From Firmicutes bacterium UBA2116 (GTDB lineage Bacteria > Bacillota > Clostridia > Tissierellales > Sedimentibacteraceae): a stretch of 8,688 nucleotides of DNA. A model generated the notes under the pieces. That model saw only the letters and a program-made list of their open reading frames with translations, ran no database searches and had not been told where the DNA came from. Position 1 is the first letter of the stretch. Each line of letters starts with the position of its first letter. The DNA is taken from contig DCYG01000044.1 of assembly GCA_002331025.1 (NCBI GenBank), positions 150,011 to 158,698 on the forward strand, in the 5' to 3' direction. Of this stretch, positions 1-6,017 are shown piece by piece. The position numbers and the translations under genes were made by a program.

Positions 1-69
1 AAACCGGGTGCTATTCATTTTGAAATTCACATTCTGCTTTTGGGGGAATCACCTCTTCCGTATATGTAA
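1..69 (+). CDS. C-terminal end of an unidentified protein (partial)
   Basis: Frame 1 is open from the first base of the window to a TAA at 67-69, giving 22 codons. The peptide begins KPGAIHFEIHILLLG and ends in SPLPYM. Its alternating hydrophobic and polar residues suggest a beta-strand tail of a soluble protein, and its codons resemble those of the neighbouring genes. I do not recognise the family. Twenty-two codons can stay open by chance, so this is tentative. No GC-rich hairpin with a T-run follows the stop; only a weak ATTCA/TGAAT hairpin is seen at 73-88. If real, the gene lies upstream of ispE in the same direction, but ispE has its own promoter. Confidence 0.35.
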   Translation, partial: KPGAIHFEIHILLLGESPLPYM

Positions 70-237
70 AACATTCATTTTACTGAATATAGTAAGTTTC
101 CTTTAATAAAATTTAAATTTTCTTTATTTTATCCGGTATATTCAATAAAACTTATGTTGTATTTATTATATACCCAATAAAAAATTTTTTAATCATAATT
201 CTGTATATTTTTTGTGTTTATTCATTTATATTTTGGC

Positions 238-266
238 TTGTTAAAAAATGCTGATTGGTATATAAT
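238..266 (+). promoter_or_regulatory. Probable sigma-A promoter of ispE
   Basis: TTGTTA (238-243), a 17-base spacer and a perfect TATAAT (261-266). The -10 box lies 28 bases before the ispE start, which is followed back by the ribosome binding site AAGGGG at 283-288, six bases from the ATG. The -35 box matches four of six consensus bases. The rest of 70-237 is AT-rich with short A/T palindromes (AAAATTTAAATTTT at 108-121 and A6T6 at 179-190) and no recognisable gene or structured RNA. Confidence 0.55.
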
Positions 267-294
267 TAATCAAGGTCTGTAAAAGGGGTAAAAA

Positions 295-1164
295 ATGATT
301 AAGCTATATTCCTACGGAAAAATTAATTTATTCTTAGATGTTAAAGGTAAACTTGAAAACGGCTATCACACAATACGCACTGTTATGCAGTCAATAGATT
401 TGTATGATGAAATTCAGCTGATACCCGCAGAAGATAACAAAATTTTAATCGATTGCAATTGCCCGTCCATACCTCTAAATGAAAAAAACACATGCTATAA
501 AGCTGCTTCTCATATTAAAGAAAAGTATCATATAAATACCGGTGTCATCATAAAAATAAATAAGGTAATACCTCCTGAAGCAGGGCTTGCAGGAGGAAGC
601 AGCAATTCTGCGGCAGTGATAAAAGGTCTAAACAGGCTTTGGAAATTAAATTTGTCAGTTGAAGAACTTTTGTCCATAGGAGTTAATATAGGTGCCGATG
701 TTCCTTTTTGCATAAACGGAGGAACGTATATGGCAGAGGGCATTGGTGAAAAACTTACAAAATTAAACGACTTTAAATGGGACTGTATACTGTTGGTTAA
801 GCCCGAATTTTCAATGTCAACTGCTTTTGTGTACAATAATTTGACCACAGATAACTATAATTTATATACGGATAATAAAATTATTCATTATATAAAGCAT
901 GATGATTATCTTAGCACTGCAAAATCAACAGCAAATACTTTGGAAAAGGTAGTGGAAAAATTTCATCCTGAAATAAATGATATAAAAAACATTATGCTCC
1001 AAAAGGGTGCAGTAAGTTCTTTAATGACAGGAAGCGGCTCGGTAATATACGGATTGTTCTCTGATATGAAAAGCTTAAATTCCGCATATGATGCATTTAA
1101 GGATATTTATCATCAAGTATACAGGACAAGGACAAATACATTCGGTGTCGAAATATTTGATTAA
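295..1164 (+). CDS. ispE: 4-diphosphocytidyl-2-C-methyl-D-erythritol kinase
   Basis: GHMP-family kinase of the cytosolic MEP pathway. It phosphorylates the 2-hydroxyl of CDP-methylerythritol with ATP on the way to isopentenyl diphosphate. The 289 residues match the usual IspE length. Near the N-terminus is the substrate-side motif KINLFLDV, whose Lys9 corresponds to the catalytic lysine. The glycine-rich ATP loop PPEAGLAGGSSNSAA spans about 93-107. GADVPF (133-138) supplies the catalytic Asp135. The C-terminal GHMP motif MTGSGSVIYGLF begins at about 244. The start is set by AAGGGG six bases upstream and by alignment of the conserved N-terminus. The stop TAA shares a base with an ATG at 1164, but the next gene probably starts later, at 1218. 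The assignment is secure from the motifs. Confidence 0.95.
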   Translation: MIKLYSYGKINLFLDVKGKLENGYHTIRTVMQSIDLYDEIQLIPAEDNKILIDCNCPSIPLNEKNTCYKAASHIKEKYHINTGVIIKINKVIPPEAGLAGGSSNSAAVIKGLNRLWKLNLSVEELLSIGVNIGADVPFCINGGTYMAEGIGEKLTKLNDFKWDCILLVKPEFSMSTAFVYNNLTTDNYNLYTDNKIIHYIKHDDYLSTAKSTANTLEKVVEKFHPEINDIKNIMLQKGAVSSLMTGSGSVIYGLFSDMKSLNSAYDAFKDIYHQVYRTRTNTFGVEIFD

Positions 1165-1217
1165 TGTTAAAAACATTTGGGTATCAACAATTTTATAAAA
1201 TAAATGCGAGGGACACT

Positions 1218-1775
1218 ATGAAAAAAATTCTAATATTAATAATGGCAATATTGCTGGTTGGATGTTCAAATCCAATTATTCCGGACAATGTAAATAACGA
1301 AAATCCTAGTGAATCTGGAAATAACGAAAATCCTAGTGAATCTGAAAACATCGAAAAGGAAGCAATAATGGCTCCTGACTTTGAGCTTGAATCACTTGAT
1401 GGCAGCACTATAAAATTAAGCGAAGTAATAAAGGATAAGAATGTTATTTTAAATTTCTGGGCAACCTGGTGCGGCTTCTGTGTAGTTGAAATGCCCGATT
1501 TAGAAAAATTACAGGAAGCTCATGCCGATGATTTGTTGGTGCTTACCGTAAATGTCGGTGAAACTAAGGAAAAAGTGCAAAAATTTGTAGAAGAAAATAA
1601 TTTAAGCCTTACGGTAGTTCTTGATGAGGAAATGAAGGTTAATAATAATTACGGTGTTCGTTCGTATCCCACTACTATTGCCGTAAATAAAAAAGGTGAA
1701 GCAATAGGCGGTTATGTAGGTATGCTCACATATGAGCAAATGGAACAGTTATACGGATATTTTGAAGAAGAATAG
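1218..1775 (+). CDS. TlpA/ResA-like thiol-disulfide oxidoreductase lipoprotein
   Basis: Predicted membrane-anchored extracytoplasmic thioredoxin-fold protein of 185 residues. Residues 1-16 form a lipoprotein signal (MKK, a hydrophobic core, then lipobox LVGC with Cys16 as the lipidation site). A low-complexity Asn/Glu/Ser/Pro linker follows (about 18-45) and contains two copies of a nine-residue repeat. The thioredoxin domain begins at APDFELESLDG (about 52-62). It has the active site WCGFC (Cys85, Cys88) in the typical NFWATWC context and the cis-proline region SYPTT (Pro151). The family reduces or exchanges disulfides in secreted proteins or cytochrome c; the partner here is unknown and no CcdA-like electron donor is in the window. 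The frame is open back to an ATG at 1164, but that start has no ribosome binding site and would bury the signal peptide. GAGGG at 1208-1212 lies five bases before ATG 1218. It lies 53 bases after ispE with no promoter seen between, so they are probably co-transcribed. Confidence 0.88.
   Translation: MKKILILIMAILLVGCSNPIIPDNVNNENPSESGNNENPSESENIEKEAIMAPDFELESLDGSTIKLSEVIKDKNVILNFWATWCGFCVVEMPDLEKLQEAHADDLLVLTVNVGETKEKVQKFVEENNLSLTVVLDEEMKVNNNYGVRSYPTTIAVNKKGEAIGGYVGMLTYEQMEQLYGYFEEE
1292..1345 (+). repeat. Two-copy 27-bp in-frame tandem repeat in lipoprotein linker
   Basis: Copies at 1292-1318 and 1319-1345 differ at one of 27 bases, and each encodes one NNENPSES-type unit in frame. The near identity at the DNA level suggests a recent duplication. 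It lengthens the spacer between the lipid anchor and the thioredoxin domain without breaking the frame. Confidence 0.9.
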
Positions 1776-1957
1776 AAAAAAGTCATCTAAGATTTTGCCT
1801 GCGTCATTCCGAGCGGTAGCGAATTCCAAAAATATACTACCAAATGGAGTAATATTTTTGTGAATGAGATTGGGGAATCTCAGGTTTTTGAAGTTCTGAG
1901 ATCTCCCGCTGTCGCTCAGGATGACAAGTATAAACTTAAACGCTTAGATGATTTTTT
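1776..1957. terminator. Probable bidirectional terminator with an expanded loop
   Basis: Directly after the lipoprotein stop, AAAAAA-G-TCATCTAAG (1776-1791) is complementary to CTTAGATGATTTTTT (1943-1957) except for one bulged G. This gives 9 bp of stem plus A6/T6 arms, the form of a two-way intrinsic terminator between convergent genes. The right T-run serves the + strand and the left A-run serves the minus-strand ltaA transcript. The loop is about 150 bases, far longer than usual, because it holds the structured repeat described separately. Whether it still terminates in this form is inference. Confidence 0.55.
1803..1925. repeat. Palindromic three-hairpin intergenic repeat (MITE/REP-like)
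   Basis: The ends form an imperfect inverted repeat: GTCATTCCGAGCGGTAGCG (1803-1821) against the complement of 1907-1925 (GTCATCCTGAGCGACAGCG), 15 of 19 matching, with the differences being transitions that mostly allow G-U pairs. Inside are two further hairpins. One is 1828-1841 with 1846-1859 (AT-rich, 4-base loop, two single-base bulges). The other is 1872-1883 with 1896-1907 (GGGGAATCTCAG against CTGAGATCTCCC, 12-base loop). The whole would fold as a three-way junction in RNA or as a cruciform. From memory, GTCATTCCGAGCG-type ends occur as dispersed intergenic repeats in many bacteria; this is the only copy in the window. It encodes no protein. It is more GC-rich than its flanks, which fits an inserted element. 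Confidence 0.75.
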
Positions 1958-1964
1958 GTTATAC

Positions 1965-2990
1965 CTATGATATTAATGACTTCATTGTATCAATAACATA
2001 ATCTATATTTTCTTTTGTAACGTCTATGTGGCACACGAATCTGTATTCGCCTGCTTCTACGCCGTTTATTTTTATGTTTTTTTCATACAACTTTTCTATC
2101 AATGTTTTTTCGGGTATGACGTCTTCTGCCATTCTGAAGAAAACCATATCTATATCTAACCTGTCTTTTACAACCTCAACGCCGGGAAGCTCCGCCAATC
2201 TTTGTGCCATATATTTAGCATTTTCATGGTCCTCATGCAGCCTGTCCGTCATTTTTTCCAAAGCAATGATGCCTGCAGCCGCAATAATCCCTACCTGTCT
2301 CATTCCGCCGCCCATCAGCTTTCTATATTTTCTTGCTTTGTCTATAAAGCTTTTACTTCCTGCAATCATAGAGCCTGCCGGTGCGGCAAGACCTTTAGAT
2401 AAACAAAACATTACCGAATCACAGTTTACGGTAATTTCCTTCGGACCTACTCCTAGAGACACTGCCGCATTAAACAATCTCGCACCGTCCATGTGAACAG
2501 GTATGGAGTGCTTTTCCGCTATATCCTTAATCTCCTTCAAAATGCTTAACGGAACAACTGTACCGCAGCCGTGATCTTCTTCAACGCAAATAAGTCCTGT
2601 TTCAGGCTCATGGATGTCGTCCACACGAATTGCATTCTCCACGTCGATTGGTTTCATTATTCCGTTTACCGTTTCTAACGTCCTTAGCTGCACTCCGGCT
2701 ATAACTGCTGAGCCGCCTACTTCATGGACAACTATATGATTATTTTTGCCTATTATTACTTCCTGTCCTCTGTTTGTATGTGTCAAAAGGGCTAATTGAT
2801 TTCCAAAAGTACCGCTGGGAACAAACAAAGCAGCTTCCTTTCCAACCTTTTCCGCAGCTAATTTTTCCAGCTTGTTAATAGTCGGGTCATCACCGTAAAC
2901 ATCGTCACCAACCTCGGCGTTAGCAATTGCTTGTCTCATTTCATCCGTAGGCATTGTAACAGTATCACTTCTTAAATCTATAAATTTCAT
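1965..2990 (-). CDS. ltaA: Low-specificity L-threonine aldolase
   Basis: Cytosolic PLP enzyme of fold type I (beta-eliminating lyase/GLY1 family). It cleaves L-threonine or L-allo-threonine to glycine and acetaldehyde. The 341 residues are full length. The N-terminal signature IDLRSDTVTMPTDEMRQA is followed by GDDVYGDDPT (about 28-37). HE...GGSA (about 89-94) forms the cofactor pocket. MDGARLFNAA (167-176) carries Asp168, which contacts the pyridine nitrogen, and Arg171. CLSKGLAAPAGS (196-207) carries the Schiff-base Lys199. The ATG overlaps the folD stop as ATGA, and AGGAAGGTG (complement of 2995-3003) lies four bases before it, so translation is probably coupled to folD. The glycine produced can feed the glycine cleavage system and hence the methylene-THF used by FolD. 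Stereospecificity for threonine against allo-threonine cannot be read from sequence. Confidence 0.93.
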   Translation of the reverse strand: MKFIDLRSDTVTMPTDEMRQAIANAEVGDDVYGDDPTINKLEKLAAEKVGKEAALFVPSGTFGNQLALLTHTNRGQEVIIGKNNHIVVHEVGGSAVIAGVQLRTLETVNGIMKPIDVENAIRVDDIHEPETGLICVEEDHGCGTVVPLSILKEIKDIAEKHSIPVHMDGARLFNAAVSLGVGPKEITVNCDSVMFCLSKGLAAPAGSMIAGSKSFIDKARKYRKLMGGGMRQVGIIAAAGIIALEKMTDRLHEDHENAKYMAQRLAELPGVEVVKDRLDIDMVFFRMAEDVIPEKTLIEKLYEKNIKINGVEAGEYRFVCHIDVTKENIDYVIDTMKSLIS

Positions 2991-3853
2991 AATACACCTT
3001 CCTGTTTATTTAAAAGTTTGCATGCTTTTATAACATGTTTTGCAAGTATGGCAGTTGTAACAGATCCAACTCCTCCCGGAACAGGGGTAATCATACTTAC
3101 TTTATCTATACATTCATCTGTTTTGACATCACCTGTCATTGTTCCTTCTTCGTCCACATTTATTCCCACATCTATTACTACTGCGCCGTCTTTTACAAAA
3201 TCACCGTTTACCATATGTGATTTCCCCACCGCAGCAATTAAAATATCCGCATTTCTCGTAACATCACTTAAATTCTTAGTTCTGGAATGACAAACAGTTA
3301 CCGTTGCATCCTCTTTCAATAAAAGCATAGCCATCGGTTTACCTACAACCATAGACCTTCCAAGCACAACAGAGTTGCTTCCTTTTAAGTTAACCTTATT
3401 ATATTTTAATATTTCCATGGCTGCTAAAGGCGTACATGGAGGAAACCCTGTTTCATCTCCTTCATAGACCTTTGCGGCATTTATAGGGTTAAAACAATCA
3501 ATATCTTTTTCAGGCCTGATAATAAATTTAACATCATCCTCATTAATTTGCTTTGGCAGAGGTCTGAATAACAGTATGCCGTGGACTGATTCATCATCAT
3601 TAACCTTTTTCAACTCCAAAATAAAATTTTCCTGACTGATATCTATAGGTAATTTTAAAACCTCACACGATATATTGCATGATTCCATCCTCTTTAATGC
3701 AGCTCTTTCATAAGCCAGATCATCTTCTCTTTCACCGACCCTTACGATCATAAGCTTCGGGTTTATACCTTTTTGTTTGATTTTTTCTGCTGCTTCCTTA
3801 ACTTCCTGCGTGATAACGTTAGCAACATCCTTACCTTTTATTAAATCGCCCAT
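2987..3853 (-). CDS. folD: FolD-family methylene-THF dehydrogenase, cyclohydrolase residues replaced
   Basis: Cytosolic one-carbon enzyme that normally oxidises 5,10-methylene-THF to methenyl-THF with NAD(P)+ and hydrolyses this to 10-formyl-THF. The length is normal (288 residues from the chosen start). The dinucleotide site VVLGRSMVVGKPMAMLL (about 162-178), KDIDCFNP (Asp119 in the conserved position) and the C-terminal PVPGGVGSVTTAIL (about 257-270) are present. Two catalytic positions differ. In the YxxxK motif Tyr48 is kept but the lysine (Lys54 of E. coli FolD, Lys56 in human MTHFD1) is Ala52. The usual GILVQLPLP is GILLFRPLP, so the conserved Gln is Phe96. These predict a dehydrogenase with weak or no cyclohydrolase activity, perhaps helped by a separate FchA. 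Two ATGs compete: AGGAG (complement of 3860-3864) abuts the one at 3859 but is six bases from the one at 3853, so 3853 is preferred. The gene overlaps ltaA by 4 bases in one operon. Confidence 0.9.
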   Translation of the reverse strand: MGDLIKGKDVANVITQEVKEAAEKIKQKGINPKLMIVRVGEREDDLAYERAALKRMESCNISCEVLKLPIDISQENFILELKKVNDDESVHGILLFRPLPKQINEDDVKFIIRPEKDIDCFNPINAAKVYEGDETGFPPCTPLAAMEILKYNKVNLKGSNSVVLGRSMVVGKPMAMLLLKEDATVTVCHSRTKNLSDVTRNADILIAAVGKSHMVNGDFVKDGAVVIDVGINVDEEGTMTGDVKTDECIDKVSMITPVPGGVGSVTTAILAKHVIKACKLLNKQEGVL

Positions 3854-3892
3854 TTTCATCTCCTGTTTTAATTATAACTATTTATTCACTAT

Positions 3893-3922
3893 AGTATATA
3901 TCAAAAACCTACCATATTACAA
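3893..3922 (-). promoter_or_regulatory. Possible promoter of the folD-ltaA operon
   Basis: Read on the minus strand: TTGTAA (3917-3922), an 18-base spacer, then TATACT (3893-3898), about 40 bases before the folD start. The -10 box matches five of six consensus bases and the -35 four of six. In such AT-rich DNA other placements are possible. The 5' leader would be about 30 bases, too short for a folate riboswitch. Confidence 0.4.
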
Positions 3923-3929
3923 TATATTA

Positions 3930-3954
3930 AATTGACAATTTATATCAAATTGAT
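3930..3954. promoter_or_regulatory. Candidate operator: overlapping inverted repeats in the MATE promoter
   Basis: Three overlapping symmetric elements are seen: AATTG-A-CAATT (3930-3940, covering the -35 box), ATCAA-A-TTGAT (3944-3954, in the spacer) and CAATTT-atatc-AAATTG (3936-3952). All arms are perfect. Placement over -35 and spacer is typical of repressor sites, and MarR or TetR repressors often control efflux pumps. No regulator gene is in the window. The region is AT-rich, so chance is a real alternative. Confidence 0.35.
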
Positions 3955-3960
3955 TAACAT
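3932..3960 (+). promoter_or_regulatory. Probable promoter of the MATE gene
   Basis: A perfect -35 TTGACA (3932-3937), a 17-base spacer and TAACAT (3955-3960, four of six) stand 30 bases before the ATG. The strong site AAAGGAG (3978-3984) follows, six bases from the start codon. The promoter is divergent from, and close to, that of folD. It is overlaid by inverted repeats, listed separately as a candidate operator. Confidence 0.6.
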
Positions 3961-3990
3961 AGATAATAGTTTTATACAAAGGAGCAGAAT

Positions 3991-5355
3991 ATGAGTGACT
4001 TAAGACAAAATAAAATGGGAACTGAATCCATGACAAAGCTTGTGATAGGTATGTCTCTTCCTCCTATATTTTCAATGTTTATACAGGCAATGTACAATGT
4101 AGTTGACAGCATATTTGTATCAAAAATAGGTATGGAGGCATTGACGGCAGTATCTCTTGCATTTCCGATGCAGCAAATTTTAGTCGCCTTGTTTGTGGGA
4201 ACCGGAGCAGGCACATCATCAATTATTGCAAGGCGCCTTGGTTCAGGAGATATGAAAACAGCAAATAAAGCCGCAAGCCATAGCATCGTAATAAGCATCC
4301 TTTATTCTTTTATAATGGTATTTCTCGGACTATTTTTCACAGACTTTTTTGTTTCGCTCTTTACTGAGGATCCATATTTACAATCTTTAACTTCACAGTA
4401 TTTAAGGATAATATTGATTTTTTCATTCAGCAACTTCATCTATCATGCAGGTATGTCAATATTGCAATCTACCGGAAATACCCTGACTCCCATGCTCGCT
4501 CAGCTAATAGGAGCCATAGCCAATATTATATTGGACCCGATAATGATTTTCGGTCTTTTGGGATTTCCCGCAATGGGTGTAAGAGGAGCAGCATATGCAA
4601 CAGTTATAGGACAGCTTATATCGCTAATCATAATTTTTTACGTATTTAAAAAGGATAAATCTATAGAAATAAAGCTCAGGGGATTTAAATTTGACAAAGT
4701 GATTTTAAAGGATATATTTTCTGTTTCGTTACCTGCAATTGTAATGCAATCCTTAGCTTCTGTCATGATAAGCGGATTAAATATAATTTTGATATCCTTC
4801 AGTGAAGCTGCAGTATCTGTCTTGGGGATATACTTCAAGCTTCAGTCCTTCGTATTTATGCCTGTATTTGGTATGATGCAGGCACATAGAGCAATTATAG
4901 GATACAATTTCGGTGCAAAAAACAAAGAACGAGTATTAGGTTCGTTAAAAACAACACTGATATTTTCTTTAATTATTATGGTTTTAGGAACCCTTATTTT
5001 TCAATTCCTTACGGAGCCTATGCTCAATTTGTTTGACAGCAATGAAGAAATGATGAAAATAGGTATCAATGCACTTAGAATCATAAGCTGGACATTTGCT
5101 CCGGCTGCCGTGGGTATAACCATAAGCTCTACCTTTCAGGCATTTGGAAAGGGAATTTTAAGCTTAATAATATCATTCGCCAGACAGCTGGTAGTATTAC
5201 TGCCTGCTGCTTATGCCCTATCAAAAATAGGAGGTTTGGACTTATTTTGGTACTCATTTACTATTTCAGAGATTGCAGCATTTTTAATTTCCGTACCTAC
5301 CATAATCTATTATCTGAAATCTACATTTAAATATTGGAATAATCAATCATTGTAA
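3991..5355 (+). CDS. MATE family efflux transporter
   Basis: Integral cytoplasmic-membrane antiporter of 454 residues, the usual MATE length, with about 12 predicted membrane segments in two homologous halves. Members export drugs, dyes or other organic cations using a Na+ or H+ gradient. The first half starts with KLVIGMSLPPIFSMF and has the conserved YNVVDSIFVSKIG (about 35-47, including Asp39) and the helix 2-3 region GTGAGTSSIIARRLGSGD. The second half shows the matching LNIILISFSEAAVSVLGIY and IIGYNFGAKNKERV motifs. MepA/DinF-like members are the nearest I can place by eye; the substrate cannot be predicted. ATG 3991 follows AAAGGAG at good spacing and has its own promoter. The last 13 bases overlap the end of the convergent acetyltransferase gene. 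Confidence 0.93.
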   Translation: MSDLRQNKMGTESMTKLVIGMSLPPIFSMFIQAMYNVVDSIFVSKIGMEALTAVSLAFPMQQILVALFVGTGAGTSSIIARRLGSGDMKTANKAASHSIVISILYSFIMVFLGLFFTDFFVSLFTEDPYLQSLTSQYLRIILIFSFSNFIYHAGMSILQSTGNTLTPMLAQLIGAIANIILDPIMIFGLLGFPAMGVRGAAYATVIGQLISLIIIFYVFKKDKSIEIKLRGFKFDKVILKDIFSVSLPAIVMQSLASVMISGLNIILISFSEAAVSVLGIYFKLQSFVFMPVFGMMQAHRAIIGYNFGAKNKERVLGSLKTTLIFSLIIMVLGTLIFQFLTEPMLNLFDSNEEMMKIGINALRIISWTFAPAAVGITISSTFQAFGKGILSLIISFARQLVVLLPAAYALSKIGGLDLFWYSFTISEIAAFLISVPTIIYYLKSTFKYWNNQSL

Positions 5356-5891
5356 ACAGCAAAATGAATGTGGTCTTCCCACTTTCCGTTAATCTCCAGG
5401 TAGCGCTTTGAGAAACCTTCTCTCTCAAAATTAAGCTTTTCCATTACCTTAAGAGATCTTAAATTTCGGGGAACCACATTTGCTTCTATCCTGTGAAGTC
5501 CGAAATCGTCAAACATTATTTGAACCGTTCTTTCTATTGCCTCTGTCATATATCCGTTATTTATTTCATCTTTATCTAATTTATATCCTAAAAAACATGA
5601 TTTGAAGTTTCCCATAATTATATTGCTGTAGCATACATTGCCTATCAGCTTGTTGTCATTCTTTTTAATAATCCAGAACCTCACCAGGCTTTTATCCTTA
5701 AACATGTTATATTCCGTAAAAAGCTGTCTTTTTTGATATGATAAAGTATAGAAATCCCTTGTACGCCTTGGCTCCCATTCATTCAAAAAGCTATGGTTTC
5801 TTTTATAGTAATCTAACACTTCGGCTGCATTTTTTGGTTTAAAAATCCGCAGATATAATCTGTCTGAATCGTATCTTGTTTGTCTGAACAT
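5343..5891 (-). CDS. GNAT family N-acetyltransferase (RimJ/RimL-like)
   Basis: Cytosolic acetyltransferase of 182 residues, probably moving an acetyl group from acetyl-CoA to a protein N-terminus or small amine. It fits the Acetyltransf_3 pattern: ERLxLR-like start (SDRLYLRIF, about 9-17), GYKLDKDEINNGYMTEAI (102-119), GLHRIEANVVPRNLRSLKVMEKL (131-153) and the terminal NGKWEDHIHFAV (168-179). In the acetyl-CoA loop, usually Q/RxxGxG, the first glycine is replaced (INNGYM, Gly113 retained). Some relatives tolerate changes there, so activity is still likely. AAGGAG (complement of 5898-5903) is six bases before the ATG. RimJ/YjcK-type ribosomal-protein acetylation is possible but not shown. The 3' end overlaps the MATE gene by 13 bases with no room for a terminator between them. 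Confidence 0.9.
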   Translation of the reverse strand: MFRQTRYDSDRLYLRIFKPKNAAEVLDYYKRNHSFLNEWEPRRTRDFYTLSYQKRQLFTEYNMFKDKSLVRFWIIKKNDNKLIGNVCYSNIIMGNFKSCFLGYKLDKDEINNGYMTEAIERTVQIMFDDFGLHRIEANVVPRNLRSLKVMEKLNFEREGFSKRYLEINGKWEDHIHFAVYND

Positions 5892-5918
5892 ATTTTACTC
5901 CTTATTGTCGTCTTTTTA

Positions 5919-5947
5919 ATTCTATATGCCTCATAAATATAAGTCAA
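5919..5947 (-). promoter_or_regulatory. Probable promoter of the acetyltransferase gene
   Basis: On the minus strand TTGACT (5942-5947), a 17-base spacer and TAGAAT (5919-5924), each matching five of six consensus bases, stand 27 bases before the ATG. This is the best -35/-10 pair in the divergent intergenic region. Confidence 0.6.
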
Positions 5948-5956
5948 CTATTTTGC

Positions 5957-5985
5957 TTTACTATATATTTTTTTTATGATAGTAT
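5957..5985 (+). promoter_or_regulatory. Weak candidate promoter of the MFS-asnA operon
   Basis: TTTACT (5957-5962), 17 bases, then TAGTAT (5980-5985); each matches four of six. A TATATT overlaps at 5983-5988. The leader to the MFS start is only about 30 bases, so a T-box or other long riboswitch controlling asnA does not fit. Confidence 0.3.
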
Positions 5986-6017
5986 ATTAAAATATTGAAA
6001 GGTTAACGTATGAAAGG

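Noticed and set aside
1..60. Minus-strand gene start suggested by GAGGTGAT (complement of 48-55)
   Set aside because: The frames after this ribosome-binding-like site either stop within a few codons or have starts (GTG at 30, ATG at 18) too far away. A + strand C-terminal frame explains the stretch at least as well.
108..190. A/T palindromes (108-121 and 179-190) as terminators or an origin
   Set aside because: They lack GC pairs and are expected often in DNA this AT-rich. There are no DnaA-box clusters or iterons.
1164..1217. Earlier in-frame ATG for the thioredoxin lipoprotein, overlapping the ispE stop as TAATG
   Set aside because: It has no ribosome binding site and would put 18 extra residues in front of a normal lipoprotein signal. 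GAGGG is correctly spaced for ATG 1218.
2026..2496. 156-codon open frame on + opposite ltaA
   Set aside because: It is antisense to a clearly coding gene, has no ribosome binding site or recognisable domain, and its composition is that of a shadow frame. The same applies to open frames opposite ispE, folD, MATE, MFS and asnA.
3860..3990. Tetrahydrofolate or glycine riboswitch before folD
   Set aside because: The 5' leader from the likely promoter is only about 30 bases and AT-rich, with no conserved riboswitch core.
5892..6017. Asparagine T-box or other riboswitch for the MFS-asnA operon
   Set aside because: The whole divergent gap is 126 bases and already holds the acetyltransferase promoter. 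No specifier stem, T-box sequence or terminator/antiterminator pair is visible.
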